DNA of 64,000 nt from Pseudomonas sp. URMO17WK12:I11. Lineage in GTDB: Bacteria; Pseudomonadota; Gammaproteobacteria; Pseudomonadales; Pseudomonadaceae. Positions 8,657-17,822 of this stretch are shown in pieces. The DNA lies in assembly GCF_007677725.1 (NCBI RefSeq), contig NZ_VEDF01000014.1, positions 1 to 64,000 on the forward strand, written 5' to 3'. The translations under genes were made by a program, and so were the position numbers. Every line of letters starts with the position of its first letter. The first letter of the stretch is position 1. Below the pieces are notes generated by a model. That model saw nothing but the letters and a program-made list of their open reading frames with translations. It had not been told where the DNA came from and made no database searches.

Positions 8657-9438
8657 ACCCTACCCAGCCCGCTCCGCACGCGATTATCGACAAGGTAACG
8701 GCAGTTCGTCAGCTCACTGTGCTGACGATCAACGTGCACAAAGGCTTCACCTTCTTCAATCGCCGCTTCATCCTGCCAGAACTGCGTGAGGCAGTTCGGG
8801 CCACGGGTGCTGACCTAGTGTTTCTGCAAGAAGTCCATGGTAGCCACAAGCAGCATGCCATCGCCCATTCAGCCTGGCCTGATACCCCGCAATACGAATT
8901 TCTCGCCGACAGCATGTGGCCGCAGTTCGCCTACGGCCGCAACGCGATCTACCCCCATGGCGACCATGGCAACGCGCTCTTGTCCAAATTCCCGATCGCG
9001 CGCCACGAAAACCTTGATGTTTCAGTCGAAGGCAACGAACAGCGGGGCTTGTTGCATTGTCAACTGGAGGTACCGGGGCATGCTCAGGTGCACGCGGTGT
9101 GCGTGCATCTGGGGCTGCGTGAAGCGCATCGCCAGAGCCAGGTGAAGCTGCTGCTCGAACTGCTCGAGCGCCTGCCTAGCGACGCGCCGGTGATCATTGC
9201 CGGCGACTTCAACGATTGGCGCTTGAGAGCTGATGCTGTATTGAGCGAACACCTGGTTGAAGCCTTCGGCGAGCGGTTTGGCAGCCCGGCGCGTAGCTTC
9301 CCGGCACGCTGGCCGATGCTGCGCCTGGACCGCATCTATCTACGTAACGCGATGCCGACCAAGGCGCAAGTGTTATCCATGTATCCCTGGTCACACCTGT
9401 CGGACCATGCACCACTGGTAGCGGAGATCAACCTGTGA
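8653..9438 (+). CDS. Endonuclease/exonuclease/phosphatase (EEP) family protein, YbhP-like
   Basis: A 261-residue EEP-fold metal-dependent phosphodiesterase or phosphatase. Catalytic segments are INVHKGF, the metal ligand Glu in FLQEVHG, GDFNDWR and the terminal SDHAPL. The GTG start overlaps the DUF72 stop, and its own stop overlaps the next start by four bases. The order EEP, cardiolipin synthase, YbhN-like protein matches the E. coli ybhP-clsB-ybhN operon, so a role in membrane phospholipid metabolism is likely. Confidence 0.88.
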   Translation: MNPTQPAPHAIIDKVTAVRQLTVLTINVHKGFTFFNRRFILPELREAVRATGADLVFLQEVHGSHKQHAIAHSAWPDTPQYEFLADSMWPQFAYGRNAIYPHGDHGNALLSKFPIARHENLDVSVEGNEQRGLLHCQLEVPGHAQVHAVCVHLGLREAHRQSQVKLLLELLERLPSDAPVIIAGDFNDWRLRADAVLSEHLVEAFGERFGSPARSFPARWPMLRLDRIYLRNAMPTKAQVLSMYPWSHLSDHAPLVAEINL

Positions 9439-10637
9439 AACGACCCTGGGTAGACGGTAATAACGTCGAGCTGCTGATCAACGGCGAAGAATACTATCCA
9501 CGGGTATTCGAGGCGATGAGCCAGGCTCGAGCTGAGATTCTGCTGGAAACCTTCATCATCTGGGACGACAAAGTCGGCAAACAACTGCAACAGACGCTGA
9601 TCGAGGCGGCGCAACGTGGTGTTCGCGTCGAGGTCGCAGTCGACGGCTACGGCACCGGCGACCTGCCCGACGCCTTCGTCGCCGCGATGACCGACGCAGG
9701 TGTTAATTTTCACGCGTTCGATCCGCAGCCTCGGTTGATCGGCATGCGCACCAATCTGTTCCGTCGCCTGCACCGCAAGATTGTCGTCATCGATGCCGAG
9801 CGGGCCTTCATTGGCGGCATCAACTACAGCGGCGATCACTTGGGCGACTATGGCCCCATGGCCAAACAGGATTACGCTGTCGAGGTCACCGGCCCAGTGG
9901 TGGCCCAGGTACATGCCGCCAGCCGCCGGCTGATGTCGCCCGTGCTGGAACCTCCTAGCGAGCTGCGCCCGGTCACCGAACCAACCGGCAACACCACTGC
10001 TGTGTTGGTCGAGCGTGACAACCGCATGCACAGCACCGACATCGAGGTGCAGTACCTGGAGGCCCTGCGTTCGGCCAAGCACCGCATCCTCGTTGCCAAC
10101 GCCTACTTCTTCCCGGGCTATCGGCTGCTGCGCGAATTGCGCAACGCCGCCCGCCGTGGCGTCGAAGTGACGCTGATTCTGCAGGGCCAGCCAGACATGT
10201 GGTGGGTGCGGGCCCTGTCGCGCCTGCTTTATAACTACCTACTGCGCGATGGCGTTCGCATTCACGAATACTGCCAGCGCCCGCTGCATGGCAAGGTCGC
10301 GCTGGTCGACGATGAATGGTGCACGGTCGGGTCGAGTAACCTGGATCCGCTAAGCCTGTCGCTCAACCTTGAAGCCAACCTGTTCATTCGTGATCGGTCC
10401 TTCAATCAACATCTGTACGAGCACCTCAGCTCGCTTTCCAGCGAAAAATGCAAGCCAGTGACGCTGGAGCGGATGATCCGAGGCTATTGGTGGCGCGCGC
10501 CGCTGATCTTCGCCTGCTTCCACCTCATCCGGCAGTTCCCCCGTATTGCAGGGTGGTTGCCAGCCCACCGGCAACGCCTGCGCTCCTTGCAGCCAGAGGT
10601 TCAGCCCCAGGGCGATCTGAACGAGGGCAATACCTGA
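9435..10637 (+). CDS. clsB: Cardiolipin synthase B
   Basis: A 400-residue phospholipase D superfamily enzyme with two HKD motifs, H113-K115-D120 followed by GGIN, and H285-K287-D292 followed by GSSN. It lacks the N-terminal membrane helices of ClsA, as in ClsB (YbhO). ClsB condenses phosphatidylglycerol units, or uses phosphatidylethanolamine, to form cardiolipin at the inner membrane. The gene is coupled to its neighbours (GTGA upstream, TGATG downstream), conserving the ybhPON arrangement. Confidence 0.92.
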   Translation: MKRPWVDGNNVELLINGEEYYPRVFEAMSQARAEILLETFIIWDDKVGKQLQQTLIEAAQRGVRVEVAVDGYGTGDLPDAFVAAMTDAGVNFHAFDPQPRLIGMRTNLFRRLHRKIVVIDAERAFIGGINYSGDHLGDYGPMAKQDYAVEVTGPVVAQVHAASRRLMSPVLEPPSELRPVTEPTGNTTAVLVERDNRMHSTDIEVQYLEALRSAKHRILVANAYFFPGYRLLRELRNAARRGVEVTLILQGQPDMWWVRALSRLLYNYLLRDGVRIHEYCQRPLHGKVALVDDEWCTVGSSNLDPLSLSLNLEANLFIRDRSFNQHLYEHLSSLSSEKCKPVTLERMIRGYWWRAPLIFACFHLIRQFPRIAGWLPAHRQRLRSLQPEVQPQGDLNEGNT

Positions 10638-11584
10638 TGGCGCAGAAATCCTGGCAGGTCTGGGGCAAGCGGTTATTCACCGTGGCGTTCCTCATTCTGA
10701 TCCCTGTGTTGCTGTACTTCCTGGCCCGCAATCTGGACTGGAACGAGGTACGGGAATCGCTACTGGCGTACAAACCCAGTACGTTGGTCATAGGCTTGCT
10801 GTTGGCGATGTGCAGTTACCTGATCTTCGCCAGCTACGACTTGCTGGCAAAGGCCTACACCGGTCACGACTTGCCGGCCAGACAGGTACTGCCGGTCGCC
10901 TTCGTGTGCTATGCCTTCAACCTCAACTTCACCACCTGGGTGGGCGGCGTTGCCCTGCGCTATCGACTGTATGGCCGGCTCGGGCTGGACACGTCGACCA
11001 TCACCCGCATTCTCACCCTGGCACTGCTGACCAACTGGATGGGCTACATGGCGCTGGCCGGCACGGTATTCGCGCTGGGGTTTGTCGACCTCCCAGAGAA
11101 CTGGGCGGTCGGGGCGACCGGCTTGCGTATGATCGGCGTGCTGCTGCTGGCCATTGCGGTAGGTTATCTACTGGCCTGCGGCCTGGCTAAAAAGCGTACC
11201 TGGCGTTGGCGCGAGCACGAGGTCACCCTGCCCTCGCTGCGCCTTGCCTTGTGCCAGGTGGCACTGGGCGCGAGCAACTGGGCAATGATGGCGCTGTTGA
11301 TCTACTGGCTGCTTCCGAGTGACGTGTTCTATCCCGCGATTCTCGGCATTTTGCTGATCAGTTGCGTGGCCGGTGTGGTTGCGCACATTCCAGCCGGGCT
11401 GGGTGTGCTTGAAACCGTGTTCCTGGCGCTGCTGCATGGCCAGGTCAATCAAGGGACCTTGGTCGCCGCGCTGCTAGGCTACCGCACCCTTTACTACCTG
11501 ATTCCGCTGGTAGCGGCCGTGCTGACATACCTGGTACTGGAGAAGCGGGCCAAGGCCATGCGCCAGCGCGACAATCCTGCTTAG
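10637..11584 (+). CDS. YbhN-like (UPF0104) multi-pass membrane protein
   Basis: A 315-residue integral membrane protein with about eight hydrophobic segments. It belongs to the lysylphosphatidylglycerol synthase transmembrane (flippase-like) family; the NFTTWVGGVALRYRLY and HIPAGLGVLETVFLALL segments are typical. It lacks the cytosolic aminoacyl-transfer domain of MprF. ATG at 10637 overlaps the clsB stop (TGATG). By operon context it probably moves or senses anionic phospholipids made by ClsB. Confidence 0.88.
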   Translation: MAQKSWQVWGKRLFTVAFLILIPVLLYFLARNLDWNEVRESLLAYKPSTLVIGLLLAMCSYLIFASYDLLAKAYTGHDLPARQVLPVAFVCYAFNLNFTTWVGGVALRYRLYGRLGLDTSTITRILTLALLTNWMGYMALAGTVFALGFVDLPENWAVGATGLRMIGVLLLAIAVGYLLACGLAKKRTWRWREHEVTLPSLRLALCQVALGASNWAMMALLIYWLLPSDVFYPAILGILLISCVAGVVAHIPAGLGVLETVFLALLHGQVNQGTLVAALLGYRTLYYLIPLVAAVLTYLVLEKRAKAMRQRDNPA

Positions 11585-11615
11585 AGCCATAGTCGGGCGG
11601 GCGCCCGGGAGGTGG

Positions 11616-12047
11616 ATGATGCGTGTTCCTGTCTTGGCACTGTTACTCGGCAGCCTGGTCAGCGGCGATCTGCTGGCCGCAGCTTGCGACGTCAGGACAC
11701 GTTCGTCCAGCGAGGCAGTCAAGGCCGTCGAGCGGCACTCCTGTTATAGCTACAGCAAGATGCCGGACGACGCGATCAATTGGTCCTGCAGCAATGAGAG
11801 CAAGGACATGCTCAGCACCGAGAAACAGAACGTCGCAGAGTGCCCGGGCCACAGCCTGGGCAGTTGCATCGCGCCGCTGACGCAGGAGGCGCTGGCCAAT
11901 CCAAAATCCACGGGGCGCACCGAGCCCTCTACCAAGCCTGCCCTGCCCAAGGATGCACGCGTGGTGACCTACTATTACGATGCTCCCAGTCTGGGTCAGG
12001 CGCGAAGTGATTGCGAGCGCAGCGAAGGGATCTGGCAAACCCACTGA
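11616..12047 (+). CDS. Secreted hypothetical protein
   Basis: A 143-residue protein with an N-terminal signal peptide (MMRVPVLALLLGSLVSG) and a plausible cleavage after AAA. The mature part has seven cysteines (for example SCYSYSK, NWSCSN, SDCERSEG), which suggests disulfides in the periplasm. Two consecutive ATGs (11616, 11619) follow GGAGG. It lies 31 bases after the YbhN-like gene and may be cotranscribed. I do not recognise the family. Confidence 0.6.
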   Translation: MMRVPVLALLLGSLVSGDLLAAACDVRTRSSSEAVKAVERHSCYSYSKMPDDAINWSCSNESKDMLSTEKQNVAECPGHSLGSCIAPLTQEALANPKSTGRTEPSTKPALPKDARVVTYYYDAPSLGQARSDCERSEGIWQTH

Positions 12048-12051
12048 CTCG

Positions 12052-12087
12052 CGCTGGGGCCGCGCCTTGACGGGCGCGGCCCCAGCG
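12052..12087. terminator. Strong GC hairpin between convergent genes
   Basis: A perfect 15-bp inverted repeat (12052-12066 with 12073-12087) and a six-base loop sit directly after the secreted protein stop and before the convergent metallothionein stop. There is no T tract; probably a bidirectional 3'-end structure. Confidence 0.6.
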
Positions 12088-12093
12088 AGCGGC

Positions 12094-12324
12094 TCAGGGC
12101 GAAATCGGGTCGCTGGCGGGGAAAGTTTCATCCAGCGCATTGTCGACGCTGGTTTCGTTCGGCTGCACCGCGCCTGCGCAATCGCAGTCAGGCATGCGGC
12201 AGTGTTCACCGTTGCGATGGCCACTGGCGCAGGCCTCGCAGCAGTAGGCTTTGGTGCCCTGCTGCGCGGCATTGGCATCGATCGTACAACTGCAATGGTT
12301 ACATGCGCATCGTAATTCGCTCAT
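12094..12324 (-). CDS. Bacterial metallothionein
   Basis: A 76-residue protein with ten cysteines arranged as C-x-C-x2-C-x-C at the start (LRCACNHCSC), then YCCEAC, HC and DCDC. The central GTKAYCCEACASGHRNGEHC matches SmtA/BmtA-type zinc-cadmium metallothioneins. A negatively charged tail (DNALDETFPASDPISP) extends beyond the metal domain. Its ATG overlaps the stop of the upstream acidic protein by four bases, so the two are coexpressed. Role: cytosolic zinc or cadmium buffering. Confidence 0.88.
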   Translation of the reverse strand: MSELRCACNHCSCTIDANAAQQGTKAYCCEACASGHRNGEHCRMPDCDCAGAVQPNETSVDNALDETFPASDPISP

Positions 12325-12788
12325 TGGATTTTTCCCTCTTCTTCGTCGATGACGTCATCAGTCCAGGGTTCACCGTCCAATGGCGCTGAACGGGCGAGTT
12401 CGGCTTCATCCAGGCCAAAACCGCCGCCGATTTCTTCGGCATCGACCTCGCGCAGGTCCAGGTCAGCCGGGCCGCCGTTACCGCCTGGCTCATGGGGATC
12501 ACGCGCGCCGGTTTCATCCAGCAGGGTTTCCGGGCTCAGGTCGTCGTAGGTCACATTGTCTTCATGCACGCACTCGGTCAGCGCTTCGCCGCCGGTCATG
12601 CCACTTTCGGCCACGCGGCTGGCGGGAAATTCGTCTTCGACTTCCTGGGCCGGTCGCTCGTCTCCTACTCGGCCTCGGCGTTCATCGTTGCGCTCGCTGA
12701 AGTCAAGTTCGTGCACGCTGCCCATGCGGTCTTCGGTGGTGTCGATTTCCGTGGGGGTATAGGGCTTCGGTTCGTCTGGTCGAGACAT
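12321..12788 (-). CDS. Acidic low-complexity protein coupled to metallothionein
   Basis: A 155-residue, strongly acidic and probably disordered protein (MSRPDEPKPYTPTEIDTTEDR...), rich in Glu, Asp and Gly. From recall, Pseudomonas homologues are labelled 'HPr-related' or 'serine kinase/phosphatase', but I see no HPr fold or kinase motif. GGAGA precedes the ATG. It is divergent from ligD and overlaps the metallothionein start. Function unknown. Confidence 0.65.
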   Translation of the reverse strand: MSRPDEPKPYTPTEIDTTEDRMGSVHELDFSERNDERRGRVGDERPAQEVEDEFPASRVAESGMTGGEALTECVHEDNVTYDDLSPETLLDETGARDPHEPGGNGGPADLDLREVDAEEIGGGFGLDEAELARSAPLDGEPWTDDVIDEEEGKIQ

Positions 12789-12917
12789 CTCGGCTCTCCG
12801 TCTGTGGGATTACCCAATGATCGACTCCGGCAAGCCACGGATGATTCAGAGTTTTTTTGAACTACCGGGCGATTGGCCACCTCCCAACCATAGACAGTGG
12901 ATCATGCGGAGCCAGCG

Positions 12918-15419
12918 ATGGCCAAGTCCCTCGAGGAGTACGAGCGCAAGCGCGATTTCAACGCCACCCCCGAGCCCAGCGGCGCAGGTGGCAAGGCCCG
13001 TCGCGCCCATGCCCTGCAGTTCTGCATCCAGAAGCATGATGCCAGTCATCTGCACTACGACTTCCGCCTGGAGCTCGATGGCACCCTAAAGAGCTGGGCG
13101 ATTCCCAAGGGGCCGTCGCTCGATCCCAAGGTGCGTCGGCTGGCCGTGCACGTTGAGGACCACCCCCTCGATTACGCGGATTTCGAAGGCCACATACCCG
13201 AAGGCCACTACGGCGCCGGCGATGTGATCGTCTGGGACCGCGGTGTATGGGAGCCAGAAGGCGACGCCAAACAGGGCTATGCCAAAGGAAAACTGCGCTT
13301 TCGCCTGCAAGGGGAAAAGCTCAACGGCGTGTGGAACCTGTTTCGCACCCACCTGGCCGGCAAGAAAGAACAATGGATGCTAGTCAAGTCCAACGACGGG
13401 CAAGCGCGCAGCGAAGCTGAGTACAGCATCGTTGAAGCGTTGCCGGACAGCGTGCTCAGTGACCGTACGCTAATGCCCAAGCGCAAGCAGCCAGTTGCCT
13501 CCGCCAAGCCGGCCAAAGCCCCGCGCAAGCGCACTAAGGCCGGCGTCAAAGCTCAGCTGCCGGATGAGCTGCACCCGCAGCTGGCAACGCTGGTGGACTC
13601 CCCACCCGAGGGCGATTGGCGATATGAGGTGAAGTTCGACGGCTACCGGATCATGGCGCGCATCGAAGGCGATGATGTACGCCTGTTCACCCGCAACGGC
13701 CATGACTGGAGCGCCAAGATGCCCGGTCAAGTCGCGGCGCTGCGCGCCCTAGGCGTCGACTCCGCATGGCTGGACGGCGAAATGGTGGTCAACGATGAAG
13801 ACGGCAAGGCCGACTTCCAGGCGTTGCAGAACGCTTTCGATACCGAGCGTGACGAGCAGATTCGCTACTACCTGTTCGACCTGCCGTTTCTCGGTGGCCA
13901 CGACCTTCGCCAACTGCCACTGCAGGATCGCCGCCAAGCGCTGCGTCAGCTACTCAAGCGAAGCGAGTCTGACACCTTGCTGTTCTCCGAGGATTTTGAC
14001 CAGCCCGTGGAATCCCTGCTCGACAGCGCCTGCCGGCTGGACCTCGAAGGTTTGATCGGCAAGCGCGTCGATAGCCCGTATGTCGGCCGGCGCAGCGCCG
14101 ACTGGGTCAAGCTGAAGTGCAAGAAGCGCCAGGAATTCGTGATCGTCGGATTCACCGACCCCAAAGGCAGCCGCTCCGGTTTCGGGGCCCTGTTGCTAGC
14201 CCTGCACGACGATGACAGTGGCGAGCTGCGCTACGCCGGCAAGGTCGGCACAGGCTTCAGCGCCACCACATTGCACAGCATTCATGCGCGGCTCAAGCCT
14301 CTTGAGGTCGACAAGCCTGCCCTGGCAAAGCCGCCTACCGGCGCCGAAGCCCGTGGCGTGCACTGGCTCAAGCCGCACCTGCTGGCCGAGGTTGCCTATG
14401 CACAGATGACGCGCGACGGTGTCGTGCGGCACTCGGTATTTCACGGGTTGCGCGATGACAAACCGGCCACCGCCATCGACCTGGAGCGTGCCATGCCCGC
14501 CAAGACCGTGCCCAAACACCAGCGTGCCGCCGTGCCGGACGACTTGGGCGAATTGCGCCTGACCCATCCTGATCGCGTCATCGATGCCAGCATCGGTGCC
14601 GATAAGCGACAGATCGCCGAGTACTACGCTGATGTCAGCCAGTGGATCCTGCCGCAGCTCAAAGACCGCCCGGTTGCACTGGTACGCGCACCGGATGGCT
14701 TAGGGGGCGAGCTGTTCTTTCAGAAAAACGCCGGTCAATTGCATATTGCCAATGTGCTGACGTACGACAAGGCCACCGCCGGCCAGGCCGCGATGGTCAT
14801 CAATCGGCCAGACACCCTGCTGGGCGCGGTGCAGATGAACATGCTGGAAATGCATACCTGGAACGCCACCGACAAAGACTTTGAGAAGCCTGATCGTTTT
14901 GTGCTCGATCTGGACCCGGATCCTGCGCTGCCCTGGAAAGCCATGTTGGAGGCGACTCAGCTGACCCTGACCCTGCTTGATGAGCTGGGCCTCAAGGTAT
15001 TCCTCAAAATCAGCGGCGGCAAAGGCCTGCATCTGGTCGTGCCGCTGACGCGCCGCGCCGGCTGGGATGAGGTCAAGGACTTCAGCCACGCGATCGTCAA
15101 TTACCTGGCCAAGCTGTTCCCAGATCGCCTAAGTGCGGTGTCTGGCCCGAAAAACCGCGTGGGCAAGATCTTCATCGACTACCTGCGCAACGGTAAAGGC
15201 GCTACCACGGTATGCGCCTACTCCCTGCGCGCACGTGAAGGCCTGGCTGTGTCGGTACCGATCTGGCGTGAGGAACTGACCCAGCTCAAAGGCGCCAACC
15301 AATGGCACATCGGCAATGTCCGCGAGCGCTTGGCCGAGGCCGACGACCCGTGGGCCGAGATGAGTAAAGTGCGCCAAAGCATCACCGCGGGTATGCGCAA
15401 GAAAATGGGGCTGGCATGA
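12918..15419 (+). CDS. ligD: Multifunctional ATP-dependent DNA ligase D
   Basis: An 833-residue NHEJ enzyme in the Pseudomonas domain order. A 3'-phosphoesterase domain (about 30-150, HLHYDFRLELDG) comes first, then the ATP-dependent ligase domain (nucleotidyl Lys239 in EVKFDGYR, later LEGLIGKRVDSPY), then a polymerase/primase domain (LDLDPDPALPW, KISGGKGLHLVVPL). A basic linker separates the first two. It repairs double-strand breaks with Ku. The start is ATG 12918 with GGAG upstream; a GTG at 12897 is weaker. It is divergent from the metallothionein operon and coupled by ATGA to the next gene. Confidence 0.97.
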   Translation: MAKSLEEYERKRDFNATPEPSGAGGKARRAHALQFCIQKHDASHLHYDFRLELDGTLKSWAIPKGPSLDPKVRRLAVHVEDHPLDYADFEGHIPEGHYGAGDVIVWDRGVWEPEGDAKQGYAKGKLRFRLQGEKLNGVWNLFRTHLAGKKEQWMLVKSNDGQARSEAEYSIVEALPDSVLSDRTLMPKRKQPVASAKPAKAPRKRTKAGVKAQLPDELHPQLATLVDSPPEGDWRYEVKFDGYRIMARIEGDDVRLFTRNGHDWSAKMPGQVAALRALGVDSAWLDGEMVVNDEDGKADFQALQNAFDTERDEQIRYYLFDLPFLGGHDLRQLPLQDRRQALRQLLKRSESDTLLFSEDFDQPVESLLDSACRLDLEGLIGKRVDSPYVGRRSADWVKLKCKKRQEFVIVGFTDPKGSRSGFGALLLALHDDDSGELRYAGKVGTGFSATTLHSIHARLKPLEVDKPALAKPPTGAEARGVHWLKPHLLAEVAYAQMTRDGVVRHSVFHGLRDDKPATAIDLERAMPAKTVPKHQRAAVPDDLGELRLTHPDRVIDASIGADKRQIAEYYADVSQWILPQLKDRPVALVRAPDGLGGELFFQKNAGQLHIANVLTYDKATAGQAAMVINRPDTLLGAVQMNMLEMHTWNATDKDFEKPDRFVLDLDPDPALPWKAMLEATQLTLTLLDELGLKVFLKISGGKGLHLVVPLTRRAGWDEVKDFSHAIVNYLAKLFPDRLSAVSGPKNRVGKIFIDYLRNGKGATTVCAYSLRAREGLAVSVPIWREELTQLKGANQWHIGNVRERLAEADDPWAEMSKVRQSITAGMRKKMGLA

Positions 15420-16459
15420 GCATCGACACCCTTCACGACCTGGACGCTTTAACGCAGCTGCTGCGAAGCTTTGCCGAGCGCCGGCAAGCACTGAGCGTAG
15501 ATCCCGATCTGGCCCAGCTCATACGCGCACTGCAGGCCGGCCACTTCGATCGGCTTCCACTGCCCGGCCGGGGCGATACCTTGGCGCGCTGGCAGTTCCT
15601 GGCTAAGGTGGCCGGCTGTGATCTGGCGCTGGCCAAGCTTTACGAGGGCCACACCGACGCTTTGGCCATCCTGGCCGAATGTGCTGCGCCGCATCTGTCG
15701 GGTGACGGCATCTGGGGCGTGTGGGCTGCTGAGCCGCCGACGGCTCGGGCGCGTATCGTTGCCCGCGAAGGCGACAAGGTATGGCTTGCCGGCAGCAAGG
15801 CGTGGTGTTCAGGTGCCCTGCAGATCGACAACGCCTTGATTACCGCTTGGGCAGACGACGATCAGCCACAGCTTGTCGCCATCGCGCTGTCGCATGCCAA
15901 TCAAGGCCTGGATGTCGACAACTGGCAAGCCGTGGGCATGGCGACCACCGCCAGCATTGAACTGACCTTCAATGATGCGCCGGGCATTGCCGTCGGCAGG
16001 CCTGGACAGTACCTGTCCCGCCCCGGCTTCTGGCAAGGGGGCGCTGGTATCGCCGCGTGTTGGTACGGCGCTGCTCAGGCACTTGCTGAGCACCTTCGCG
16101 CCCAGTGTCGCCGCCCCCACGCCGATCCTCACGCGTTGGCACATCTGGGCACGGTCGACACAGCGCTGAATGCGGCGCGCACAACCTTGCGCGAATGCGC
16201 GACATGGATCGACCAGCACCCCGACCTGGACGCCAGCCTGCCCGTGCGCCGAGTGCGTGCCCAGGTCGAACAGGCCGTTGAGCTGGTGATTCGCCACGTC
16301 GGCCGGGCTTTGGGCGCCACGCCGTTCTGCCGCGACAGTCACTTCGCCAGGCTCATGGCCGACCTTCCCGTATTCGTGCGCCAAAGCCATGCCGAGCGAG
16401 ACCTCGCCGCGCTGGGCCAGCAGGTGACCGAGCAGCCCGCAGGAGCATGGCAGCTATGA
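15416..16459 (+). CDS. Acyl-CoA dehydrogenase-like flavoprotein
   Basis: A 347-residue protein with the acyl-CoA dehydrogenase architecture: a helical N terminus, a middle beta domain (GVWAAEPPTARARIV, WLAGSKAWCSGA) and C-terminal helices. It is shorter than the usual 380-400 residues and does not show an obvious catalytic Glu segment, so it may be a divergent oxidase or use a non-CoA substrate. It overlaps the ligD stop (ATGA) and leads a small operon with deacetylase, methyltransferase and glycosyltransferase genes. Confidence 0.75.
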   Translation: MSIDTLHDLDALTQLLRSFAERRQALSVDPDLAQLIRALQAGHFDRLPLPGRGDTLARWQFLAKVAGCDLALAKLYEGHTDALAILAECAAPHLSGDGIWGVWAAEPPTARARIVAREGDKVWLAGSKAWCSGALQIDNALITAWADDDQPQLVAIALSHANQGLDVDNWQAVGMATTASIELTFNDAPGIAVGRPGQYLSRPGFWQGGAGIAACWYGAAQALAEHLRAQCRRPHADPHALAHLGTVDTALNAARTTLRECATWIDQHPDLDASLPVRRVRAQVEQAVELVIRHVGRALGATPFCRDSHFARLMADLPVFVRQSHAERDLAALGQQVTEQPAGAWQL

Positions 16460-17211
16460 GCGAAAATCTGATTCAAGCCAGCGCTGGCGTGCCCTGGTCG
16501 GCGTGGCAGCACTCTGCGCACCTGGCCCGCGCCAGCTGGATGCCTCCTGAGCAGCTGTGCCCGCCGGGCCGCCGCCTGGTGCTGATCGCGCCGCACCCGG
16601 ACGACGAAATTCTCATGGCAGGCGGACTGTTGACGCAATTTCGCGGCCGCGAACACGAACTGCTAATCATCTCTGCCACCGATGGCGAAGGCAGCCACCC
16701 GGACTCGACCCACTGGACTGAGCATCGCTTGCGCAGGCAGCGCCCACTGGAAAGCCGTCAGGCGCTGACGCAGCTGGATCTGGATCTCAACAACCTCGAT
16801 TGGCGCCGGCTCAATCTCAAAGATGGCAGCCTGCCGCGCGAAGAAGCGTTTCTGGTCAACCACCTGACCCAGGCCTTGCGCCCTGATGATGTGCTCATGG
16901 CCACCTGGCGGGGTGACGGCCATTGTGACCATGAGGCCGTTGGCCGTGCTGCGGCGCAGGCTGCCTTGGCACGCAAGGCGCAATTGGTCGAGGTCCCGGT
17001 GTGGGCCTGGCACTGGGCCCAGCCGGATGACCCGCGCCTGCCCTGGCCGCGTGCGCACCGCCTGACACTGGACGAGGCCAACCTGGCGCGCAAGCGCAAG
17101 GCACTGACCGCCCACGTCAGCCAGCTGGAACCTGATGGTCCTCGTGCCCCGGTATTGCCCGCCACGCTGCTGGACTGCCTGTTACAACCTTTTGAACTGG
17201 TGTTCTTGTGA
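16456..17211 (+). CDS. PIG-L family deacetylase
   Basis: A 251-residue zinc-dependent N-deacetylase-like protein. The metal motif is PHPDDE (LIAPHPDDEILMAGG), with a later His in RGDGHCDHEAVG that completes the usual set. The family includes GlcNAc-PI, mycothiol and bacillithiol deacetylases. The ATG at 16456 overlaps the previous stop and has GGAG ten bases upstream; ATG 16447 is possible. With GT2 and methyltransferase neighbours, a sugar-containing small molecule is a likely substrate. Confidence 0.85.
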   Translation: MSENLIQASAGVPWSAWQHSAHLARASWMPPEQLCPPGRRLVLIAPHPDDEILMAGGLLTQFRGREHELLIISATDGEGSHPDSTHWTEHRLRRQRPLESRQALTQLDLDLNNLDWRRLNLKDGSLPREEAFLVNHLTQALRPDDVLMATWRGDGHCDHEAVGRAAAQAALARKAQLVEVPVWAWHWAQPDDPRLPWPRAHRLTLDEANLARKRKALTAHVSQLEPDGPRAPVLPATLLDCLLQPFELVFL

Positions 17212-17222
17212 ACGGAGTAGTC

Positions 17223-17822
17223 ATGAGCCTCGATGCCCAGTATTTTGCCGACCTGTATGCCACGACCGAAGATCCGTGGGCATTTCGCACCCGCTGGTAC
17301 GAAAAGCGCAAGCGCGACCTGGTGATGGCCAGCCTGCCCCGCCAATGCTACCAACGGGTTTTCGAGCCGGCGTGTGCCAACGGCGAGTTGAGCGCACAGC
17401 TGGCCGAGCGCTGCGCCGAGCTGCTGTGCCAGGACCTGGACCCCACTGCTGTCACCCTGACGCGTGCACGCTTGGCCGAGGTCAGTAACGCATCGGTCGA
17501 ACAGGCCCGGCTGCCGGGTGATTGGCCAGGCGGCCAGTTCGATCTGATCGTGCTGAGCGAGGTGGGCTATTATCTCGATCCAACCGACTGGCTGCAGGTC
17601 ATCGAACAATCGGTTGCCAGTCTGGCTTACGACGGCGGGCTACTGGCCTGTCACTGGAAGCACCCGATTGCCGGATGCCCTCAGGATGGGCGCGAGGTGC
17701 ATCAGATGCTGGCCAAGCACCTGCCGCTTTATTCGGTATTCCGCCACGATGAGGCCGACTTCATACTCGAGTACTGGTCGTGCCAGCCTAGCGTGGTCGA
17801 CCTCGACGAGACATGCTCATGA
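17223..17822 (+). CDS. NodS-like SAM-dependent methyltransferase
   Basis: A 199-residue methyltransferase of the NodS-like group. YFADLYATTEDPWAFRTRWYEKRKR is the characteristic N-terminal region; the SAM site is the divergent FEPACANGELSAQLAERC, followed by LLCQDLDPTAV and FDLIVLSEVGYYL. NodS proteins N-methylate a deacetylated amino sugar, which fits the PIG-L deacetylase just upstream. The start at 17223 is favoured by GGAG; GTG 17208 overlaps the previous stop. Confidence 0.8.
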   Translation: MSLDAQYFADLYATTEDPWAFRTRWYEKRKRDLVMASLPRQCYQRVFEPACANGELSAQLAERCAELLCQDLDPTAVTLTRARLAEVSNASVEQARLPGDWPGGQFDLIVLSEVGYYLDPTDWLQVIEQSVASLAYDGGLLACHWKHPIAGCPQDGREVHQMLAKHLPLYSVFRHDEADFILEYWSCQPSVVDLDETCS

